Part shown: positions 31,819 to 42,298 of the stretch, piece after piece | Layout: every line of letters starts with the position of its first letter | How positions within the stretch are numbered: the stretch's first letter is position 1 | Assembly: GCF_900142025.1 (NCBI RefSeq) | Contig: NZ_FQZM01000023.1 | Span: 1-58,241 of the forward strand | Source of the DNA: Desulfofundulus thermosubterraneus DSM 16057 | GTDB taxonomy: Bacteria; Bacillota; Desulfotomaculia; Desulfotomaculales; Desulfovirgulaceae | Direction of reading: 5' to 3' | DNA: 58,241 nucleotides | Notes under the pieces: model-generated | Told to the model about the DNA's origin: nothing | What the model saw: only the letters and a program-made list of their open reading frames with translations | Databases searched by the model: none | Position numbers and translations under genes: made by a program

Positions 31819-33471
31819 TTGATTTTTCCCTCGGAAGAAGAGTACTTGCAGCTGGCCTCCCATTACCGGCTGGTACCCGTGAGCGCTGAATGGGAGGCGG
31901 ATATGGAAACACCTATTTCCCTTTTTTCCCGACTGGCCACCAGGGGACCTTCCTTTCTATTGGAAAGCGTGGAAGGTGGTGAAAAGCTAGCCCGTTATTC
32001 CTTTATTGGTCTCGAACCCCTAGCCCTGTACCACCAGAAGGATGGTCTGGGGCAGATTATCCTTGGGGCCGGGAATTCTTCCGGCCTGATAGATGCCATT
32101 AAGTCAGTTAGAAGAGAATGTATGATAGCATACCGGAGGGGGTTGTTATCCAACGGCACAGACGGAGTTACATCAGGTGGTTCGGGATGCCGGTATTATA
32201 TGGAAGGTAACCCTTTTGTTATTGTTGAACAACTGATGAACTATTTACGAGGTCCCCACCTGCCTGCGTTGCCCCGCTTTTACGGGGGTGCTGTAGGTTA
32301 CTTTGGCTACGATCTGGTACGCTGGTTGGAGAGGTTGCCTTTTTCGGCCACCGATGATCTGGGATTACCCGACATGATCCTTATCTTCACCGGCACCGTG
32401 CTTATCCTGGATCACGTGCGCCACACCTTAAGGGCGGTAGTTAATACCATCCCTGGAGGGGAGCCTTCAGGCGCATACAGGCAAGCAGTAGGAACGATTG
32501 AAAAAATTTACCGGTTAATTAACGGATCCTCTGCTCACAGGGAAGCTATCAGTGGTCTTAAGCCCTGTAGAAAGCTGGACATGCACGGATTTCAACAACA
32601 AGCATTAAAGAAATGCTCCTCAACGAACAAAAGCGCCGGCTCCAGTATAAGCACCAACCTGACTCAAGGAGAATTTATCTCCCTGGTGCAAAAGGCCAAG
32701 GAATATATCAGGCAGGGGGAAATCCTGCAGGTGGTTCTTTCCCAGCGTTTGCAGGTGCCCTTTAACGGAGATCCCTTCCAGGTTTACCGGCGGTTGCGCC
32801 GCATTAACCCCTCCCCCTATCTGTATTACCTGAACTTGGGGCCAGTAGTAATGGCCGGTTCTTCACCGGAGATGCTGGTACGCGTGGAGGGCGATACGGT
32901 AGAAACCCGGCCCATTGCAGGAACACGCCCCCGGGGAGCTACCGTTTCAGAAGACGAAGCGCTGGCGGCGGAGTTGCTGGCCGATCCCAAGGAGCGGGCG
33001 GAACACGTAATGCTGGTGGACCTGGGACGCAACGACCTGGGCCGGGTATGCACCCCGGGGAGCGTAACCGTACCCCAGTTCATGAGCGTCGAGAAATATT
33101 CCCACGTCATGCATCTCGTTTCATCGGTACAGGGCGTTCTAGCTCCCAACGCGTCAGCTTTCGATGCCTTCAAGGCCTGTTTTCCGGCCGGTACGGTTTC
33201 CGGAGCGCCCAAAGTACGGGCCATGGAGATTATCGAAGAACTGGAACCCTTACGCCGCGGTCCTTACGCCGGTGCCGTGGGTTACCTGGGGTATAACGGC
33301 AACCTGGATACAGCCATCACTATCCGCACCGTCACTTTTTACAAGGGTTTTGCTTACGTGCAGGCGGGGGCAGGCATTGTGGCCGATTCCGTACCGGAAA
33401 GGGAGTACCAGGAAACCTTGAACAAAGCCCGGGCACTGCTGCAAACCCTTGACCTGGAAAATGAGGGGTGA
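31819..33471 (+). CDS. trpE: Anthranilate synthase component I
   Basis: The 550-residue enzyme makes anthranilate from chorismate with TrpG. The tryptophan feedback site is in [17 protein letters not shown] near residue 50. The chorismate-binding domain has [28 protein letters not shown], and [18 protein letters not shown]. An interdomain stretch (about residues 250-275) is Ser/Lys-rich and longer than usual. The TTG start follows AAAGGGGGG at 8 bases. First gene of the trp operon. Confidence 0.96.
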   Translation: MIFPSEEEYLQLASHYRLVPVSAEWEADMETPISLFSRLATRGPSFLLESVEGGEKLARYSFIGLEPLALYHQKDGLGQIILGAGNSSGLIDAIKSVRRECMIAYRRGLLSNGTDGVTSGGSGCRYYMEGNPFVIVEQLMNYLRGPHLPALPRFYGGAVGYFGYDLVRWLERLPFSATDDLGLPDMILIFTGTVLILDHVRHTLRAVVNTIPGGEPSGAYRQAVGTIEKIYRLINGSSAHREAISGLKPCRKLDMHGFQQQALKKCSSTNKSAGSSISTNLTQGEFISLVQKAKEYIRQGEILQVVLSQRLQVPFNGDPFQVYRRLRRINPSPYLYYLNLGPVVMAGSSPEMLVRVEGDTVETRPIAGTRPRGATVSEDEALAAELLADPKERAEHVMLVDLGRNDLGRVCTPGSVTVPQFMSVEKYSHVMHLVSSVQGVLAPNASAFDAFKACFPAGTVSGAPKVRAMEIIEELEPLRRGPYAGAVGYLGYNGNLDTAITIRTVTFYKGFAYVQAGAGIVADSVPEREYQETLNKARALLQTLDLENEG

Positions 33472-33476
33472 GAGCA

Positions 33477-34118
33477 ATGTTTGCCGCACCGGTAGGGACC
33501 GAACAGCTCAGGTTACCGGCAGGTGAAGAGATAAGGTTACTTATGATCGATAACTACGACTCCTTTACTTATAACCTTGTGCAGTATTTTGGGGAACTCG
33601 GTGTACCGGTCGAGGTAAAGCGCAACGATCAGATTACCCTGGATAAAATAAGAGCCTTAAGCCCCACCCACATAGTCATTTCCCCCGGTCCCGGAAACCC
33701 CGACGGGGCGGGGATTTCCCTGGCGCTGGTGAAGAACCTGGCCGGGAAAGTACCTATCCTGGGGGTGTGCCTGGGTCACCAGACCATAGGCCAGGCCTTT
33801 GGCGGCTGCGTTGTTCAGGCTCATCAGCTGATGCACGGCAAAACCTCGGCCATCCATCACGACGGCCGGACCATTTTTCACGGGCTGCCTTCCCCCTTCA
33901 CGGCTACCCGCTACCATTCCCTGGTGGTGGATGAGCATCACCTGCCCGGTTGCCTTGAGGTAAGTGCCTGGACGGTGGAAGGGGAAATCATGGGTTTACG
34001 CCACCGGGAGTTTACCGTTGAAGGGGTGCAATTCCATCCCGAATCCATTCTTACGGAATACGGGCGGGATTTGCTGGCCAACTTCCTGCGGTGCCGGGGT
34101 GGCCGGTGGGCCGCCTGA
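33477..34118 (+). CDS. trpG: Anthranilate synthase component II (glutamine amidotransferase)
   Basis: The 213-residue class I amidotransferase supplies ammonia to TrpE. The catalytic Cys is in [15 protein letters not shown]; the His and Glu are in [11 protein letters not shown]. The oxyanion loop is [11 protein letters not shown] 33477 follows GAGGGGTGA and adds about 22 residues before the usual [14 protein letters not shown], so a shorter form is possible. It starts 5 bases after the trpE stop. It may also serve para-aminobenzoate synthase, as in Bacillus (inference). Confidence 0.93.
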   Translation: MFAAPVGTEQLRLPAGEEIRLLMIDNYDSFTYNLVQYFGELGVPVEVKRNDQITLDKIRALSPTHIVISPGPGNPDGAGISLALVKNLAGKVPILGVCLGHQTIGQAFGGCVVQAHQLMHGKTSAIHHDGRTIFHGLPSPFTATRYHSLVVDEHHLPGCLEVSAWTVEGEIMGLRHREFTVEGVQFHPESILTEYGRDLLANFLRCRGGRWAA

Positions 34119-34154
34119 AGCGATTTAACTTTTGCTGAGGGGAGACGAGTGAAG

Positions 34155-35189
34155 ATGATCAAAGAAGCCATCAGCCGGGCAGTGGCCGGGCAAAGCCTGA
34201 CCGAAAAAGAAGCGGAACAGGTAATGGATGAAATCATGACCGGACAGGCGAGCCCGGCGCAGATTGCCGCGCTGCTCACTGCCATGCGTTTTAAAGGGGA
34301 AACAATAGAAGAAATTACCGGCTTCGCCCGGTCCATGCGCCGTCACGCCACGCCGGTTCGTTCCAGGCACCCCTTGCTGGTGGACACCTGCGGCACGGGG
34401 GGAGACGGAGCCAACACCTTTAACATTTCCACCATCGCCGCCTTCGTGCTGGCCGGGGCAGGGGTTCCGGTAGCAAAACACGGCAACCGTTCCGTATCCA
34501 GCCGCTGCGGGTCTGCCGACGTACTGGAAGCACTGGGGGTAAATCTGGAGTTATCTCCCGCGGACCTGGAGAAGTGCCTGGACAGAGTAGGAATGGCCTT
34601 CCTTTTTGCCCCGGTTCTGCATAAAGCCATGAAGTATGCGGCGGGACCCCGGCGGGAAATAGGCATTCGCACGGTCTTTAACGTCCTTGGCCCCTTAACC
34701 AATCCTGCCGGAGCAAAAGCCCAGATTATAGGGGTGTACAGTGCGGAACTGGTACCCGTTATCGCCCGGGTACTGGCCCGGCTGGGGACCAAGCGAGCCT
34801 TTGTAGTGCACGGAGCGGGGGGGCTGGACGAAATCTCCCCGGCCGGCCCGGCAGTGGTGGCCGAAGTGCGGGAAGAAGAAATCAGGGAATATTCCCTGGA
34901 TCCGGCCGATTACGGTTTTTCTTACGTTCCCGTGGAGGCCCTGGCCGGGGGCGACCCGGAACACAATGCGGCCCTGGCCAGGGAAATACTCCGGGGAGCT
35001 CCCGGTCCCTGCCGGGATACCGTGCTCCTTAACGCCGCTCTGGGCCTGGTGGCTGCCGGCAAAGCCGAAGATCTGGCCGGGGGTCTGGCCCTGGCCGCCG
35101 CCAGTATTGACAGCGGCGCGGCCGCAGGAAAGCTTGACGAACTGGTGGCCTTCACCCGCCGGGCCGGCAGGCAGGTGGTCAGCCTTTGA
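34155..35189 (+). CDS. trpD: Anthranilate phosphoribosyltransferase
   Basis: The 344-residue enzyme joins anthranilate with PRPP. The PRPP-binding motif is VDTCGTGGDGANTFNIST, followed by KHGNRSVSSRCGSADVLEALG and NVLGPLTNPAGA. ATG 34155 stands at a better distance from GAGGGGAGA than GTG 34149. It overlaps trpC by 4 bases. Confidence 0.95.
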   Translation: MIKEAISRAVAGQSLTEKEAEQVMDEIMTGQASPAQIAALLTAMRFKGETIEEITGFARSMRRHATPVRSRHPLLVDTCGTGGDGANTFNISTIAAFVLAGAGVPVAKHGNRSVSSRCGSADVLEALGVNLELSPADLEKCLDRVGMAFLFAPVLHKAMKYAAGPRREIGIRTVFNVLGPLTNPAGAKAQIIGVYSAELVPVIARVLARLGTKRAFVVHGAGGLDEISPAGPAVVAEVREEEIREYSLDPADYGFSYVPVEALAGGDPEHNAALAREILRGAPGPCRDTVLLNAALGLVAAGKAEDLAGGLALAAASIDSGAAAGKLDELVAFTRRAGRQVVSL

Positions 35190-35980
35190 TCCTGGAAAAA
35201 ATTATTGCCCACAAACACCGGGAGATTCAATCCCGCCGGGAAATGCGCCCCCTTTCCCGGTTAATTGACCGGATCCAGGCGCTTGGACCCACCAGGCCCC
35301 TGGGCAGTTTCTTGCGCCGGCCCGGGAAAGTGACCCTCATAGCCGAGATCAAGCGGGCATCACCATCTAAAGGTTGGCTGGTAAAAGGCCTGAAACCGGT
35401 AGAAACAGCCCGGATTTATACCCGGGCCGGTGCCGCGGCCATTTCCATACTTACCGATAACCGCTTTTTCCGGGGGCATCGCGCGTTCCTGCCCCTGGTG
35501 CGCCGGGAAAGCCCGTTGCCACTTTTGTGCAAGGACTTTATCATCGACCCTTATCAAATTTACGAAGCCCGCTGCCTGGGGGCAGATGCCGTCCTGCTTA
35601 TTGTCGCGGCGCTTAATGACCGGCAGTTGACCACCTTTCAAGCACTGGCCGGTGAGCTGGGCATGAGCTGCCTGGTGGAAGTGCACACTGCGGAAGAACT
35701 GGAGCGCGCCCGGGCATCTGGAGCCACCATCATCGGCATTAATAACCGGAACCTGCACACGTTTTCTACGGATCTCAGCACTACCTTCCGCCTGCGGGAG
35801 AAAATCACCGACCCTGGAGTGGTGGTGGTCAGCGAAAGTGGCATTAATTCCAGAGAGGATATGCTGGCCCTGGCCCGCTACCGGGTGGATGCGGCCCTGG
35901 TGGGAGAGGCCCTGGTAAAAGCCGGAGATGTGGAGCAAAAGGTGAAAGAACTGCTGGGAGAAGGTATCGTTCCATGGTAA
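35186..35980 (+). CDS. trpC: Indole-3-glycerol phosphate synthase
   Basis: The 264-residue TIM-barrel enzyme closes the indole ring. Typical pieces are ILEKIIAHKHREI, LIAEIKRASPSKGWL, LCKDFIIDPYQIYEARCLGADAVLLI, IIGINNRNLHTF and VVVVSESGI. The TTG start overlaps the trpD stop. It overlaps trpF by 7 bases. Confidence 0.95.
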   Translation: MILEKIIAHKHREIQSRREMRPLSRLIDRIQALGPTRPLGSFLRRPGKVTLIAEIKRASPSKGWLVKGLKPVETARIYTRAGAAAISILTDNRFFRGHRAFLPLVRRESPLPLLCKDFIIDPYQIYEARCLGADAVLLIVAALNDRQLTTFQALAGELGMSCLVEVHTAEELERARASGATIIGINNRNLHTFSTDLSTTFRLREKITDPGVVVVSESGINSREDMLALARYRVDAALVGEALVKAGDVEQKVKELLGEGIVPW

Positions 35981-36588
35981 GGGTAAAAATCTGTGGTATC
36001 ACTGATATTTCCAGTGCCCTGACGGCTGCTGAAGCAGGAGCGGATGCCGTGGGTTTTATCTTTGCTCCCAGCCCCCGGCGCATCACCCCGTCCCAGGCCT
36101 GCCGGATTTGCAGGGAATTGCCGCCCTTTATCACCCGGGTGGGAGTATTTGTAGATGCCCCGCTGGAAGAGGTGCGGGCTGTGGCGGAATACTGCGGGCT
36201 GGACGCGATCCAGCTGCATGGCAGCGAATCCCCGGACTACTGCCGCTCCCTGGGCCGCAGGGTGATCAAGGCCTTCCGGGTTGGTGATGAAATCGACCCG
36301 GCAGAGTTGTCCGATTATCCGGCAGATGCCATATTGCTTGATACCTTTGTGGCCGGTCAAAAGGGAGGCACCGGACAGCCCTTTGACTGGCAGCTGGCCG
36401 CTGGCTTAAAGCTTTCCCGTCCCCTCATCCTGGCTGGCGGCCTGACACCGGAAAATGTCGGCCGGGCCGTTTCCATAGTGCAGCCCTACGGGGTGGACGT
36501 CAGCAGCGGGGTGGAAAAGGAGGGTCAGCCGGGAAAAAAGGACCCGGACAAAATCCGCCGCTTCATTGCCGCAGTCAAAGGCCTTTAA
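35974..36588 (+). CDS. trpF: Phosphoribosylanthranilate isomerase
   Basis: The 204-residue TIM-barrel isomerase carries the catalytic Cys in VKICGITD and the Asp in ILLDTF; GGLTPENV and GVDVSSGVE complete the phosphate site. It overlaps trpC and is followed by MITE copy D, which separates it from trpB. Confidence 0.95.
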   Translation: MVRVKICGITDISSALTAAEAGADAVGFIFAPSPRRITPSQACRICRELPPFITRVGVFVDAPLEEVRAVAEYCGLDAIQLHGSESPDYCRSLGRRVIKAFRVGDEIDPAELSDYPADAILLDTFVAGQKGGTGQPFDWQLAAGLKLSRPLILAGGLTPENVGRAVSIVQPYGVDVSSGVEKEGQPGKKDPDKIRRFIAAVKGL

Positions 36589-36600
36589 CTTAGAACACAA

Positions 36601-36780
36601 ATAAATATTCAGTAAAACCGTTATGACTGGGATGCGGCGCTGTTCTGAGCGAACGACGCAGCACACGCCGGTAACAGCACCCGCCCAGCACTCACTGGTA
36701 ATGATGTCCTTGATAAGCCTGCAACAACAAGTTATCAGTCTAGGGCCTCGCCGCATCCAACGGGATTCACTGATATTGAC
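36601..36780 (+). mobile_element. MITE copy D inside the trp operon, with target duplication
   Basis: The left end ATAAATATTCAGTAAAACCG and right end (minus strand GTCAATATCAGTGAATCCCG) are inverted repeats; a second level, GGATGCGGCG with CGCCGCATCC, lies inside. Flanks GAACACAA (36593-36600) and AAACACAA (36781-36788) agree in 7 of 8 bases. The left core arm CCCAGCACTCACTGG (36684-36698) is present but the right core arm is missing. The right target copy abuts the trpB ribosome site GGAGG. Confidence 0.8.
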
Positions 36781-36801
36781 AAACACAAGGAGGAAAAACA
36801 C

Positions 36802-37992
36802 ATGCCTTTACCGGATGAACGGGGCTACTTTGGATCCTTTGGAGGTCGTTACGTGCCGGAAACCCTTATGCCGGCCCTGGAAGAACTGACCGCGGCCTAC
36901 CAGGAAGCCCGCCGGGACCCGTCCTTCTGGCAGGAGCTGGAATATTATCTGCAGCAGTACGTGGGACGGCCCTCACCATTGTATTTTGCCCGCCGTCTGA
37001 GTGAATACTGCCGGGGGGCCAGGATTTATCTTAAGAGGGAAGACCTCAACCACACCGGTGCCCACAAGATAAATAATACCATTGGCCAGATTCTCCTGGC
37101 CCGGCGCATGGGTAAGAAGCGGATTATTGCCGAAACGGGTGCCGGCCAGCACGGGGTGGCCACAGCTACCGCCGCTGCGCTGTTCGGCATGGAATGTGCC
37201 GTATACATGGGCGAAGAGGATATGGCCCGCCAGGCCCTGAACGTCTTCCGCATGCGCATCCTGGGTGCCACGGTGGTTGGTGTGACGGCGGGGAGCCGTA
37301 CCCTGAAAGATGCCATGAACGAAGCCATGCGGGATTGGGTGACCAATGTCGATACCACTTATTACCTGATCGGATCGGTAGCCGGCCCCCATCCCTATCC
37401 CGTGATGGTGCGGGATTTCCAGCGCGTGATTGGGGTGGAGACCCGCCGGCAGGTGCAGGAACAAACCGGGAGGTTGCCCGATGTAATCGTGGCCTGCGTG
37501 GGCGGGGGGAGCAATGCCATGGGTATATTCCACCCCTTCCTTGAAGACAGGGAAGTAAAACTGGTCGGGGTGGAAGCAGCGGGCTGCGGGTTGGATACCG
37601 GTAAACACGCCGCCACCCTTAACCGGGGCCGCCCGGGTATATTGCACGGCTCGAAAAGCTACGTCCTGCAGGACGAAGATGGCCAGATCAACCTGGCCCA
37701 CTCCATTTCCGCCGGGCTGGATTACCCCGGTGTTGGCCCCGAGCACAGCTATTTGAAAGAAACGGGCCGGGTTGTCTACACTGCCGTAACCGATGAGGAG
37801 GCCCTGGAAGCCTTTCAACTGCTCTGCCGCACCGAGGGAATCATTCCGGCCCTGGAGAGTGCCCATGCCCTGGCCCAGGCAGTGAGGATGGCCGGGGAAA
37901 TGCCTCAAGATGCCATCATCGTGGTAAACCTCTCCGGCCGGGGGGACAAGGATGTGCAAACCGTGGCCCGCGCCCTGGGAGGGGAGGACTAA
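36802..37992 (+). CDS. trpB: Tryptophan synthase beta chain
   Basis: The 396-residue PLP enzyme joins indole and serine. The PLP Lys is K89 in [10 protein letters not shown]-like [11 protein letters not shown]; other motifs are [26 protein letters not shown] and [10 protein letters not shown]. This is the classical TrpB1 type that pairs with TrpA. AAGGAGGAAAA lies before the ATG. Spacing from trpF was enlarged by element D. Confidence 0.96.
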   Translation: MPLPDERGYFGSFGGRYVPETLMPALEELTAAYQEARRDPSFWQELEYYLQQYVGRPSPLYFARRLSEYCRGARIYLKREDLNHTGAHKINNTIGQILLARRMGKKRIIAETGAGQHGVATATAAALFGMECAVYMGEEDMARQALNVFRMRILGATVVGVTAGSRTLKDAMNEAMRDWVTNVDTTYYLIGSVAGPHPYPVMVRDFQRVIGVETRRQVQEQTGRLPDVIVACVGGGSNAMGIFHPFLEDREVKLVGVEAAGCGLDTGKHAATLNRGRPGILHGSKSYVLQDEDGQINLAHSISAGLDYPGVGPEHSYLKETGRVVYTAVTDEEALEAFQLLCRTEGIIPALESAHALAQAVRMAGEMPQDAIIVVNLSGRGDKDVQTVARALGGED

Positions 37993-38012
37993 AAAAATTT
38001 AAATCTTAAAGG

Positions 38013-38036
38013 AAAGGAGTAACCAGGCCCTCCTGG
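38013..38036 (+). promoter_or_regulatory. Distant trpA ribosome site with a small hairpin
   Basis: The only good Shine-Dalgarno sequence, AAAGGAGT (38013-38020), is 25 bases before the trpA ATG. A hairpin, CCAGG (38023-38027) with CCTGG (38032-38036), lies between them; folding it reduces the effective distance to about 11 bases. Confidence 0.45.
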
Positions 38037-38045
38037 GAAACAGCC

Positions 38046-38855
38046 ATGAAAGGAAACCGTATCACCCAATGTTTTTCCGCCCTGGCTCAAGAAGGGAAAA
38101 AGGGGCTAATCACTTACATTACCGCCGGGTACCCGGATCTGGATACAACCGCCCGGCTGGTCAAGACCATGGTAGATGCCGGGGCCGACCTGGTGGAAGT
38201 GGGCATCCCCTTTTCGGACCCCGTAGCCGACGGCCCGGTCATCCAGCAGGCCTCTGCCCGGGCCCTGGCCAACGGCATGCGGGTGAAGGACATCATCCGC
38301 ATGTGCGCCGGCATCCGGCAAAAAAGCACCGCTGTTCCTTTAATCCTGATGACCTACTACAATCCCGTTTTTCAGTACGGCCTGGAGGATTTTGCCCGGG
38401 ACGCCGCCGGGGCCGGGGTAGACGGCCTGATCGTGCCCGACCTGCCCTTTGAAGAGAGCGAAGAATTGCTGGGGCATACTGATCATTACGGACTCGCCCT
38501 CATACCCCTGGTGGCTCCCACCACCACCGAAAAAAGGCTGGCCGCCATGGCTCCCGCGGCCCGGGGCTTTGTCTACTGCGTTTCGGTTACCGGGGTGACC
38601 GGTGCCCGGGAGGAAATTCACACTGACCTGGCGAAATTCACGCAGAAGGTGCGCCGGCACATACAGCTTCCCTGCGCCATTGGCTTCGGCATTGCCGGTC
38701 CGGCGCAGGCTGCCGCGGTGGCACCATACTGTGATGCCATGGTGGTGGGCAGCGCCATCGTCGACCTGGTGGCCCGGGCGGGTATGGGCGATCCCGCTCC
38801 GGCGGTGGCTGCCCTGGTTAAGGATATCAAGTGCGCTATCGAAAAGTGTGCCTGA
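38046..38855 (+). CDS. trpA: Tryptophan synthase alpha chain
   Basis: The 269-residue TIM-barrel enzyme splits indole-3-glycerol phosphate. The catalytic Glu is in [19 protein letters not shown] and the Asp in [24 protein letters not shown] and GFGIAGPAQ form the phosphate site. No earlier start is in frame, so ATG 38046 is used despite the distant ribosome site. Confidence 0.95.
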   Translation: MKGNRITQCFSALAQEGKKGLITYITAGYPDLDTTARLVKTMVDAGADLVEVGIPFSDPVADGPVIQQASARALANGMRVKDIIRMCAGIRQKSTAVPLILMTYYNPVFQYGLEDFARDAAGAGVDGLIVPDLPFEESEELLGHTDHYGLALIPLVAPTTTEKRLAAMAPAARGFVYCVSVTGVTGAREEIHTDLAKFTQKVRRHIQLPCAIGFGIAGPAQAAAVAPYCDAMVVGSAIVDLVARAGMGDPAPAVAALVKDIKCAIEKCA

Positions 38856-38886
38856 TGTTCAAAGGGTTGTTAAGGAGGTCTGCACC

Positions 38887-39708
38887 TTGCCTGCCTATGA
38901 ACTGGCTGGCCGGGAACACCAGCCGCAAAACACAGTGATTGATCTGAAAACCTGCCGCCTCGGGGATGGACAGGTGGTAATTATTGCCGGTCCCTGCGCC
39001 GTAGAGAGTGAGGAGCAGATGCTGGGGCTGGCCCGGACCCTCAAGGAGATGGGGGTACATATCTTAAGGGGCGGAGCCTTTAAACCCCGCACCTCTCCCT
39101 ATTCCTTCCAGGGACTGGGAGAAGAAGGTTTGCGTATTCTGGCCCGGGCCCGGGAACTGACCGGTTTGCCCGTGGTCACCGAGGTCACCGACGTGCGCTA
39201 CCTGGACCTGGTTTTGAAATATACCGATATTCTCCAGATCGGCAGCCGCAACATGCAGAACTTTGACCTGTTGCGGGAAGCCGGACGGGTTCAGCATCCC
39301 GTGCTGCTTAAAAGAGGGTTCGCCGCCACCATCGAGGAGTGGCTGCTGGCCGCGGAATATATTCTGGCCGGGGGCAACCACAAGGTTATCCTGTGCGAGC
39401 GGGGCATACGCACCTTTGAAACCTATACCCGTAACACCCTGGATATAAACGCCATCCCTGCCGTTAAGGAGCTTTCCCACCTGCCTGTAATTGCCGATCC
39501 CAGCCACGGCACGGGACGCCGCTCCCTGGTGGCCCCGGTGGCCAAAGCGGCGGTAGCGGCGGGAGCCGACGGATTGATGCTGGAAGTTCACCCCTGCCCT
39601 CAAGAGGCCCTTTCCGACGGCTCCCAGTCCCTGTTCCCCGAACAACTGGGGCGGCTAATGGCAGAACTGCGCCCCCTGGCTGAAAGCCTCGGACGCAGGC
39701 TGTGCTAA
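38887..39708 (+). CDS. aroF: DAHP synthase, class I-beta, catalytic domain only
   Basis: The 273-residue enzyme condenses phosphoenolpyruvate and erythrose 4-phosphate, the first step of the shikimate pathway. Motifs: [69 protein letters not shown] and [10 protein letters not shown]. It lacks the N-terminal ferredoxin-like domain that gives feedback control, unlike its neighbour. TTG 38887 follows AAGGAGGT. It is probably the last gene read from the trp promoter. Confidence 0.93.
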   Translation: MPAYELAGREHQPQNTVIDLKTCRLGDGQVVIIAGPCAVESEEQMLGLARTLKEMGVHILRGGAFKPRTSPYSFQGLGEEGLRILARARELTGLPVVTEVTDVRYLDLVLKYTDILQIGSRNMQNFDLLREAGRVQHPVLLKRGFAATIEEWLLAAEYILAGGNHKVILCERGIRTFETYTRNTLDINAIPAVKELSHLPVIADPSHGTGRRSLVAPVAKAAVAAGADGLMLEVHPCPQEALSDGSQSLFPEQLGRLMAELRPLAESLGRRLC

Positions 39709-39758
39709 AAAGCCAGAGCTATCATAACTTACAATAACCACTATCACTCTAAAAAGCG

Positions 39759-39787
39759 TTGCCAGCAATGGTGGCATATGCTAAGAT
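39759..39787 (+). promoter_or_regulatory. Sigma-A promoter of the second aroF
   Basis: TTGCCA (39759-39764), 17 bases, TAAGAT (39782-39787). The leader is about 140 bases long. Confidence 0.6.
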
Positions 39788-39856
39788 AAAACTGTGTTAT
39801 TGTTGCAGGATGGTAGTACGGTAGGGGAGGGATGGTCTGTGTATTTTTGATCTTGC

Positions 39857-39890
39857 GGGCACCACCTGAAAGGGTGCCCTGTTCAGTTTT
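39857..39890 (+). terminator. Leader hairpin before the second aroF, possible attenuator
   Basis: GGGCACC (39857-39863) pairs with GGTGCCC (39873-39879), followed by TGTTCAGTTTT. The U tract is weak. I see no T-box or TRAP array here. Confidence 0.35.
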
Positions 39891-39934
39891 ACGGGTAAAA
39901 TAACGGCAGTACGGGCAGTACGGGAGGTAAGAAA

Positions 39935-40969
39935 ATGATTGTCGTTATGCAACAGGATGCAACCAGTGAGCAGGTAGAAGCAGTAGTGGATCGGCTGGAA
40001 AAAAGCGGTTTTCAAGTGCATCTCTCCCGGGGTGTAGAGCGGACCATCATCGGGATCATTGGCGACCGCACCCGCCTGGGGGATATGGCCCTGGAAGCCA
40101 TGCCCGGCGTGGAAAAGGTAATGCCGGTGCTCCAACCCTACAAGCTGGCCAGCCGGGCCTTTCATCCGGAAGACAGCGTGGTCATGGTGGGGGATCTGGC
40201 CATCGGGGGGGAAGAGATCCATGTGATGGCCGGCCCCTGTGCGGTGGAAAGCCGGGAACAGTTGCTGGAGGCGGCCCGGCAGGTAAAAGCTGCCGGGGCT
40301 ACCATTTTACGAGGGGGGGCTTATAAGCCCCGTACTTCCCCCTATTCCTTTCAGGGGCTGGAAGAGGAGGGTTTGAAGCTTCTGGCCGAGGCCCGGGAAC
40401 TCACCGGGCTGAAAGTAGTCACGGAAGTGATGGATGTACGCACCCTGCCCCTGGTGGCAGAATACGCCGACATTCTACAAATCGGTGCCCGGAACATGCA
40501 AAACTTCTTCCTCCTGCGGGAAGTGGCCCGGGTCGATAAACCTGTCCTTTTAAAACGCGGCCTTTCATGCACCATTGAAGAGTGGCTCATGGCGGCAGAA
40601 TACATTATGTCCGGGGGCAACCAGCGGGTGATCCTTTGCGAGCGGGGCATCCGCACTTTTGAAAACTACACCCGCAACACGCTGGATCTTACCGCTGTGC
40701 CGGTGGTCAAATACTTAAGCCATCTGCCGGTGGTGGTAGACCCCAGCCACGGCATCGGTAAATGGCAGTTTGTGCCCACCATGGCCCGGGCGGCGGTCGC
40801 CGCCGGTGCCGACGGCCTGCTAATCGAGGTGCACCCCAACCCGGCGGAAGCCCTGTGCGACGGCCCGCAGTCATTAACCCCGGAAAATTTTGCCCACATG
40901 ATGAAGGAATTACGCAGTGTAGCCCGGGCCGTAAACCGCCAGCTGGCCGGGGGAGTTGCTGATGTTTAA
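39935..40969 (+). CDS. aroF: DAHP synthase, class I-beta, with N-terminal regulatory domain
   Basis: The 344-residue paralogue has an N-terminal ferredoxin-like domain (about 1-70, [18 protein letters not shown] onward), as in the Thermotoga enzyme where Tyr and Phe inhibit. The catalytic domain has [37 protein letters not shown] and [16 protein letters not shown] precedes the ATG. It overlaps tyrA by 8 bases, which suggests a Tyr/Phe-directed role, against a Trp-directed role for the upstream copy. Confidence 0.94.
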   Translation: MIVVMQQDATSEQVEAVVDRLEKSGFQVHLSRGVERTIIGIIGDRTRLGDMALEAMPGVEKVMPVLQPYKLASRAFHPEDSVVMVGDLAIGGEEIHVMAGPCAVESREQLLEAARQVKAAGATILRGGAYKPRTSPYSFQGLEEEGLKLLAEARELTGLKVVTEVMDVRTLPLVAEYADILQIGARNMQNFFLLREVARVDKPVLLKRGLSCTIEEWLMAAEYIMSGGNQRVILCERGIRTFENYTRNTLDLTAVPVVKYLSHLPVVVDPSHGIGKWQFVPTMARAAVAAGADGLLIEVHPNPAEALCDGPQSLTPENFAHMMKELRSVARAVNRQLAGGVADV

Positions 40970-42056
40970 CCGGGTGACCATCATCGGCGTGGGTTTAATA
41001 GGCGGCTCTCTGGGGCTGGCCCTGCGCCGCCGCTCCCTGGCCCGCCGGGTGGTAGGGGTGGATAAAAACCCGGAAAACCTTCGCTTGGCCCGGGAATCAG
41101 GGGCCGTACACGAAGCGTCGTTTGATGCTGCGGAAGCGGTATCCGGATCGGAACTGGTCATCCTGGCCACACCGGTGGGTGAAACCCTGTCCGTCCTGGC
41201 CCGGCTGAAATCACATCTTTCGCCGGGTACGGTGGTCACCGATGTGGGCAGCACCAAAGCGGTGGTCTGCGCCCGGGCGGCAGAAATAATGCCGCCCCAG
41301 GTCTGGTTTGTGGGAGGCCACCCCATGGCCGGCTCGGAATATACGGGCATGGCCGGGGCGGATCCCTACCTTTTTGAAAACGCCTTCTACATCATCACCC
41401 CCCTCCCGGATACACCCCCGCCGGCCCTGGAGCGGGTAAGGTCACTGGCCGCCGGGGTGGGGGCTAAAGCAGTGGAAATGACCCCTGCAGAACACGACCG
41501 GGCGGTGGCCGCCGTCAGCCACCTGCCCCACTTGGTGGCGGTGGCCCTGGTGAATGCCCTGGTGGATTTACCAGGGGGAGAAGCATTTCTCCCCCTGGGT
41601 GCCGGGGGGTTCCGGGACACCACCCGGGTGGCCGCCGGCAATCCCCTGATGTGGCGGGATATTTTTCTCTCGAACACACCGGCCGTTGCCGGGGTGCTGA
41701 CCGTCTTTCGCCGGCAGCTGGATCAGCTGGAAGAAGTAATCAAAAACGGTGATGGCGAAAAAATCCTCGCCCTTTTAGAACGGGCCAGCCGGGTGCGCAA
41801 AAAAATCCCCGCTCGCATGCGGGGATATCTGGGGGCCATGCATGAAATAGTGGTGGGGGTTCCCGACCGCCCGGGTATGATTGCTAAAATAGCCGGCCTC
41901 TTGGGAGACGCGGGCATCAACATTAGCGACATCGAAATCCTCCGGGTGCGGGAAGGGGAAGGTGGTTCCATACGCCTGGCCTTCGCCACCGCCACCGAAC
42001 AGGACGAAGCAGCGAATATCTTAAGACAGGCCGGCTACCAGGTAGTGAAGCGGTAG
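40962..42056 (+). CDS. tyrA: Prephenate dehydrogenase with ACT domain
   Basis: The 364-residue enzyme makes 4-hydroxyphenylpyruvate for tyrosine. It has an NAD-binding motif, [17 protein letters not shown], the segments [10 protein letters not shown] and [13 protein letters not shown], and a C-terminal ACT domain (about 290-364, [20 protein letters not shown]). ATG 40962 follows GGGGGAG. Tyrosine probably acts at the ACT domain. Repeat copy F follows the stop. Confidence 0.94.
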   Translation: MFNRVTIIGVGLIGGSLGLALRRRSLARRVVGVDKNPENLRLARESGAVHEASFDAAEAVSGSELVILATPVGETLSVLARLKSHLSPGTVVTDVGSTKAVVCARAAEIMPPQVWFVGGHPMAGSEYTGMAGADPYLFENAFYIITPLPDTPPPALERVRSLAAGVGAKAVEMTPAEHDRAVAAVSHLPHLVAVALVNALVDLPGGEAFLPLGAGGFRDTTRVAAGNPLMWRDIFLSNTPAVAGVLTVFRRQLDQLEEVIKNGDGEKILALLERASRVRKKIPARMRGYLGAMHEIVVGVPDRPGMIAKIAGLLGDAGINISDIEILRVREGEGGSIRLAFATATEQDEAANILRQAGYQVVKR

Positions 42057-42087
42057 TGAAGAGACACTTATGACGCTTTCAGCGCCA

Positions 42088-42247
42088 CTGCCGTTTTGCA
42101 CGGAAGCGAGCGACATTGACCCAGCACTCACTGCAACCAGAGTTCTCTGATGGTATGATGCTAACTAGAGACTTTTTAAATGCCTGCGAAGGTCCTACGC
42201 CCGATGGGTGAATGCTGGGGAACGGAGCGAGCGCGTGCAAACGGCAG
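42088..42247 (+). repeat. Dispersed repeat copy F between tyrA and aroA
   Basis: Outer arms CTGCCGTTTTGCACG (42088-42102) and CGTGCAAACGGCAG (42234-42247) are inverted repeats with one extra base. The core arm CCCAGCACTCACTG (42120-42133) faces a diverged partner, GGGTGAATGCTGGGG (42206-42220). No target duplication is clear. Copy G repeats its right half. Confidence 0.6.
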
Positions 42248-42298
42248 CAAGTACTATTTTCAAAGTCAGGTAAAAAATAAGTGAAAGGCAGGCAGGGT

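Noticed and set aside
38602-38886. 95-codon N-terminal extension of the first DAHP synthase
   Set aside because: It is read in another frame of trpA; TTG 38887 has a strong ribosome site and gives the normal domain length.
39879-39892. TGTTCAGTTTTACGG as another MITE end
   Set aside because: Only part of the end matches, the bases after TTCAGT differ, and no partner end or target duplication was found.
39794-39934. T-box riboswitch in the leader of the second aroF
   Set aside because: A hairpin is present but the conserved T-box sequence and an antiterminator bulge are not.
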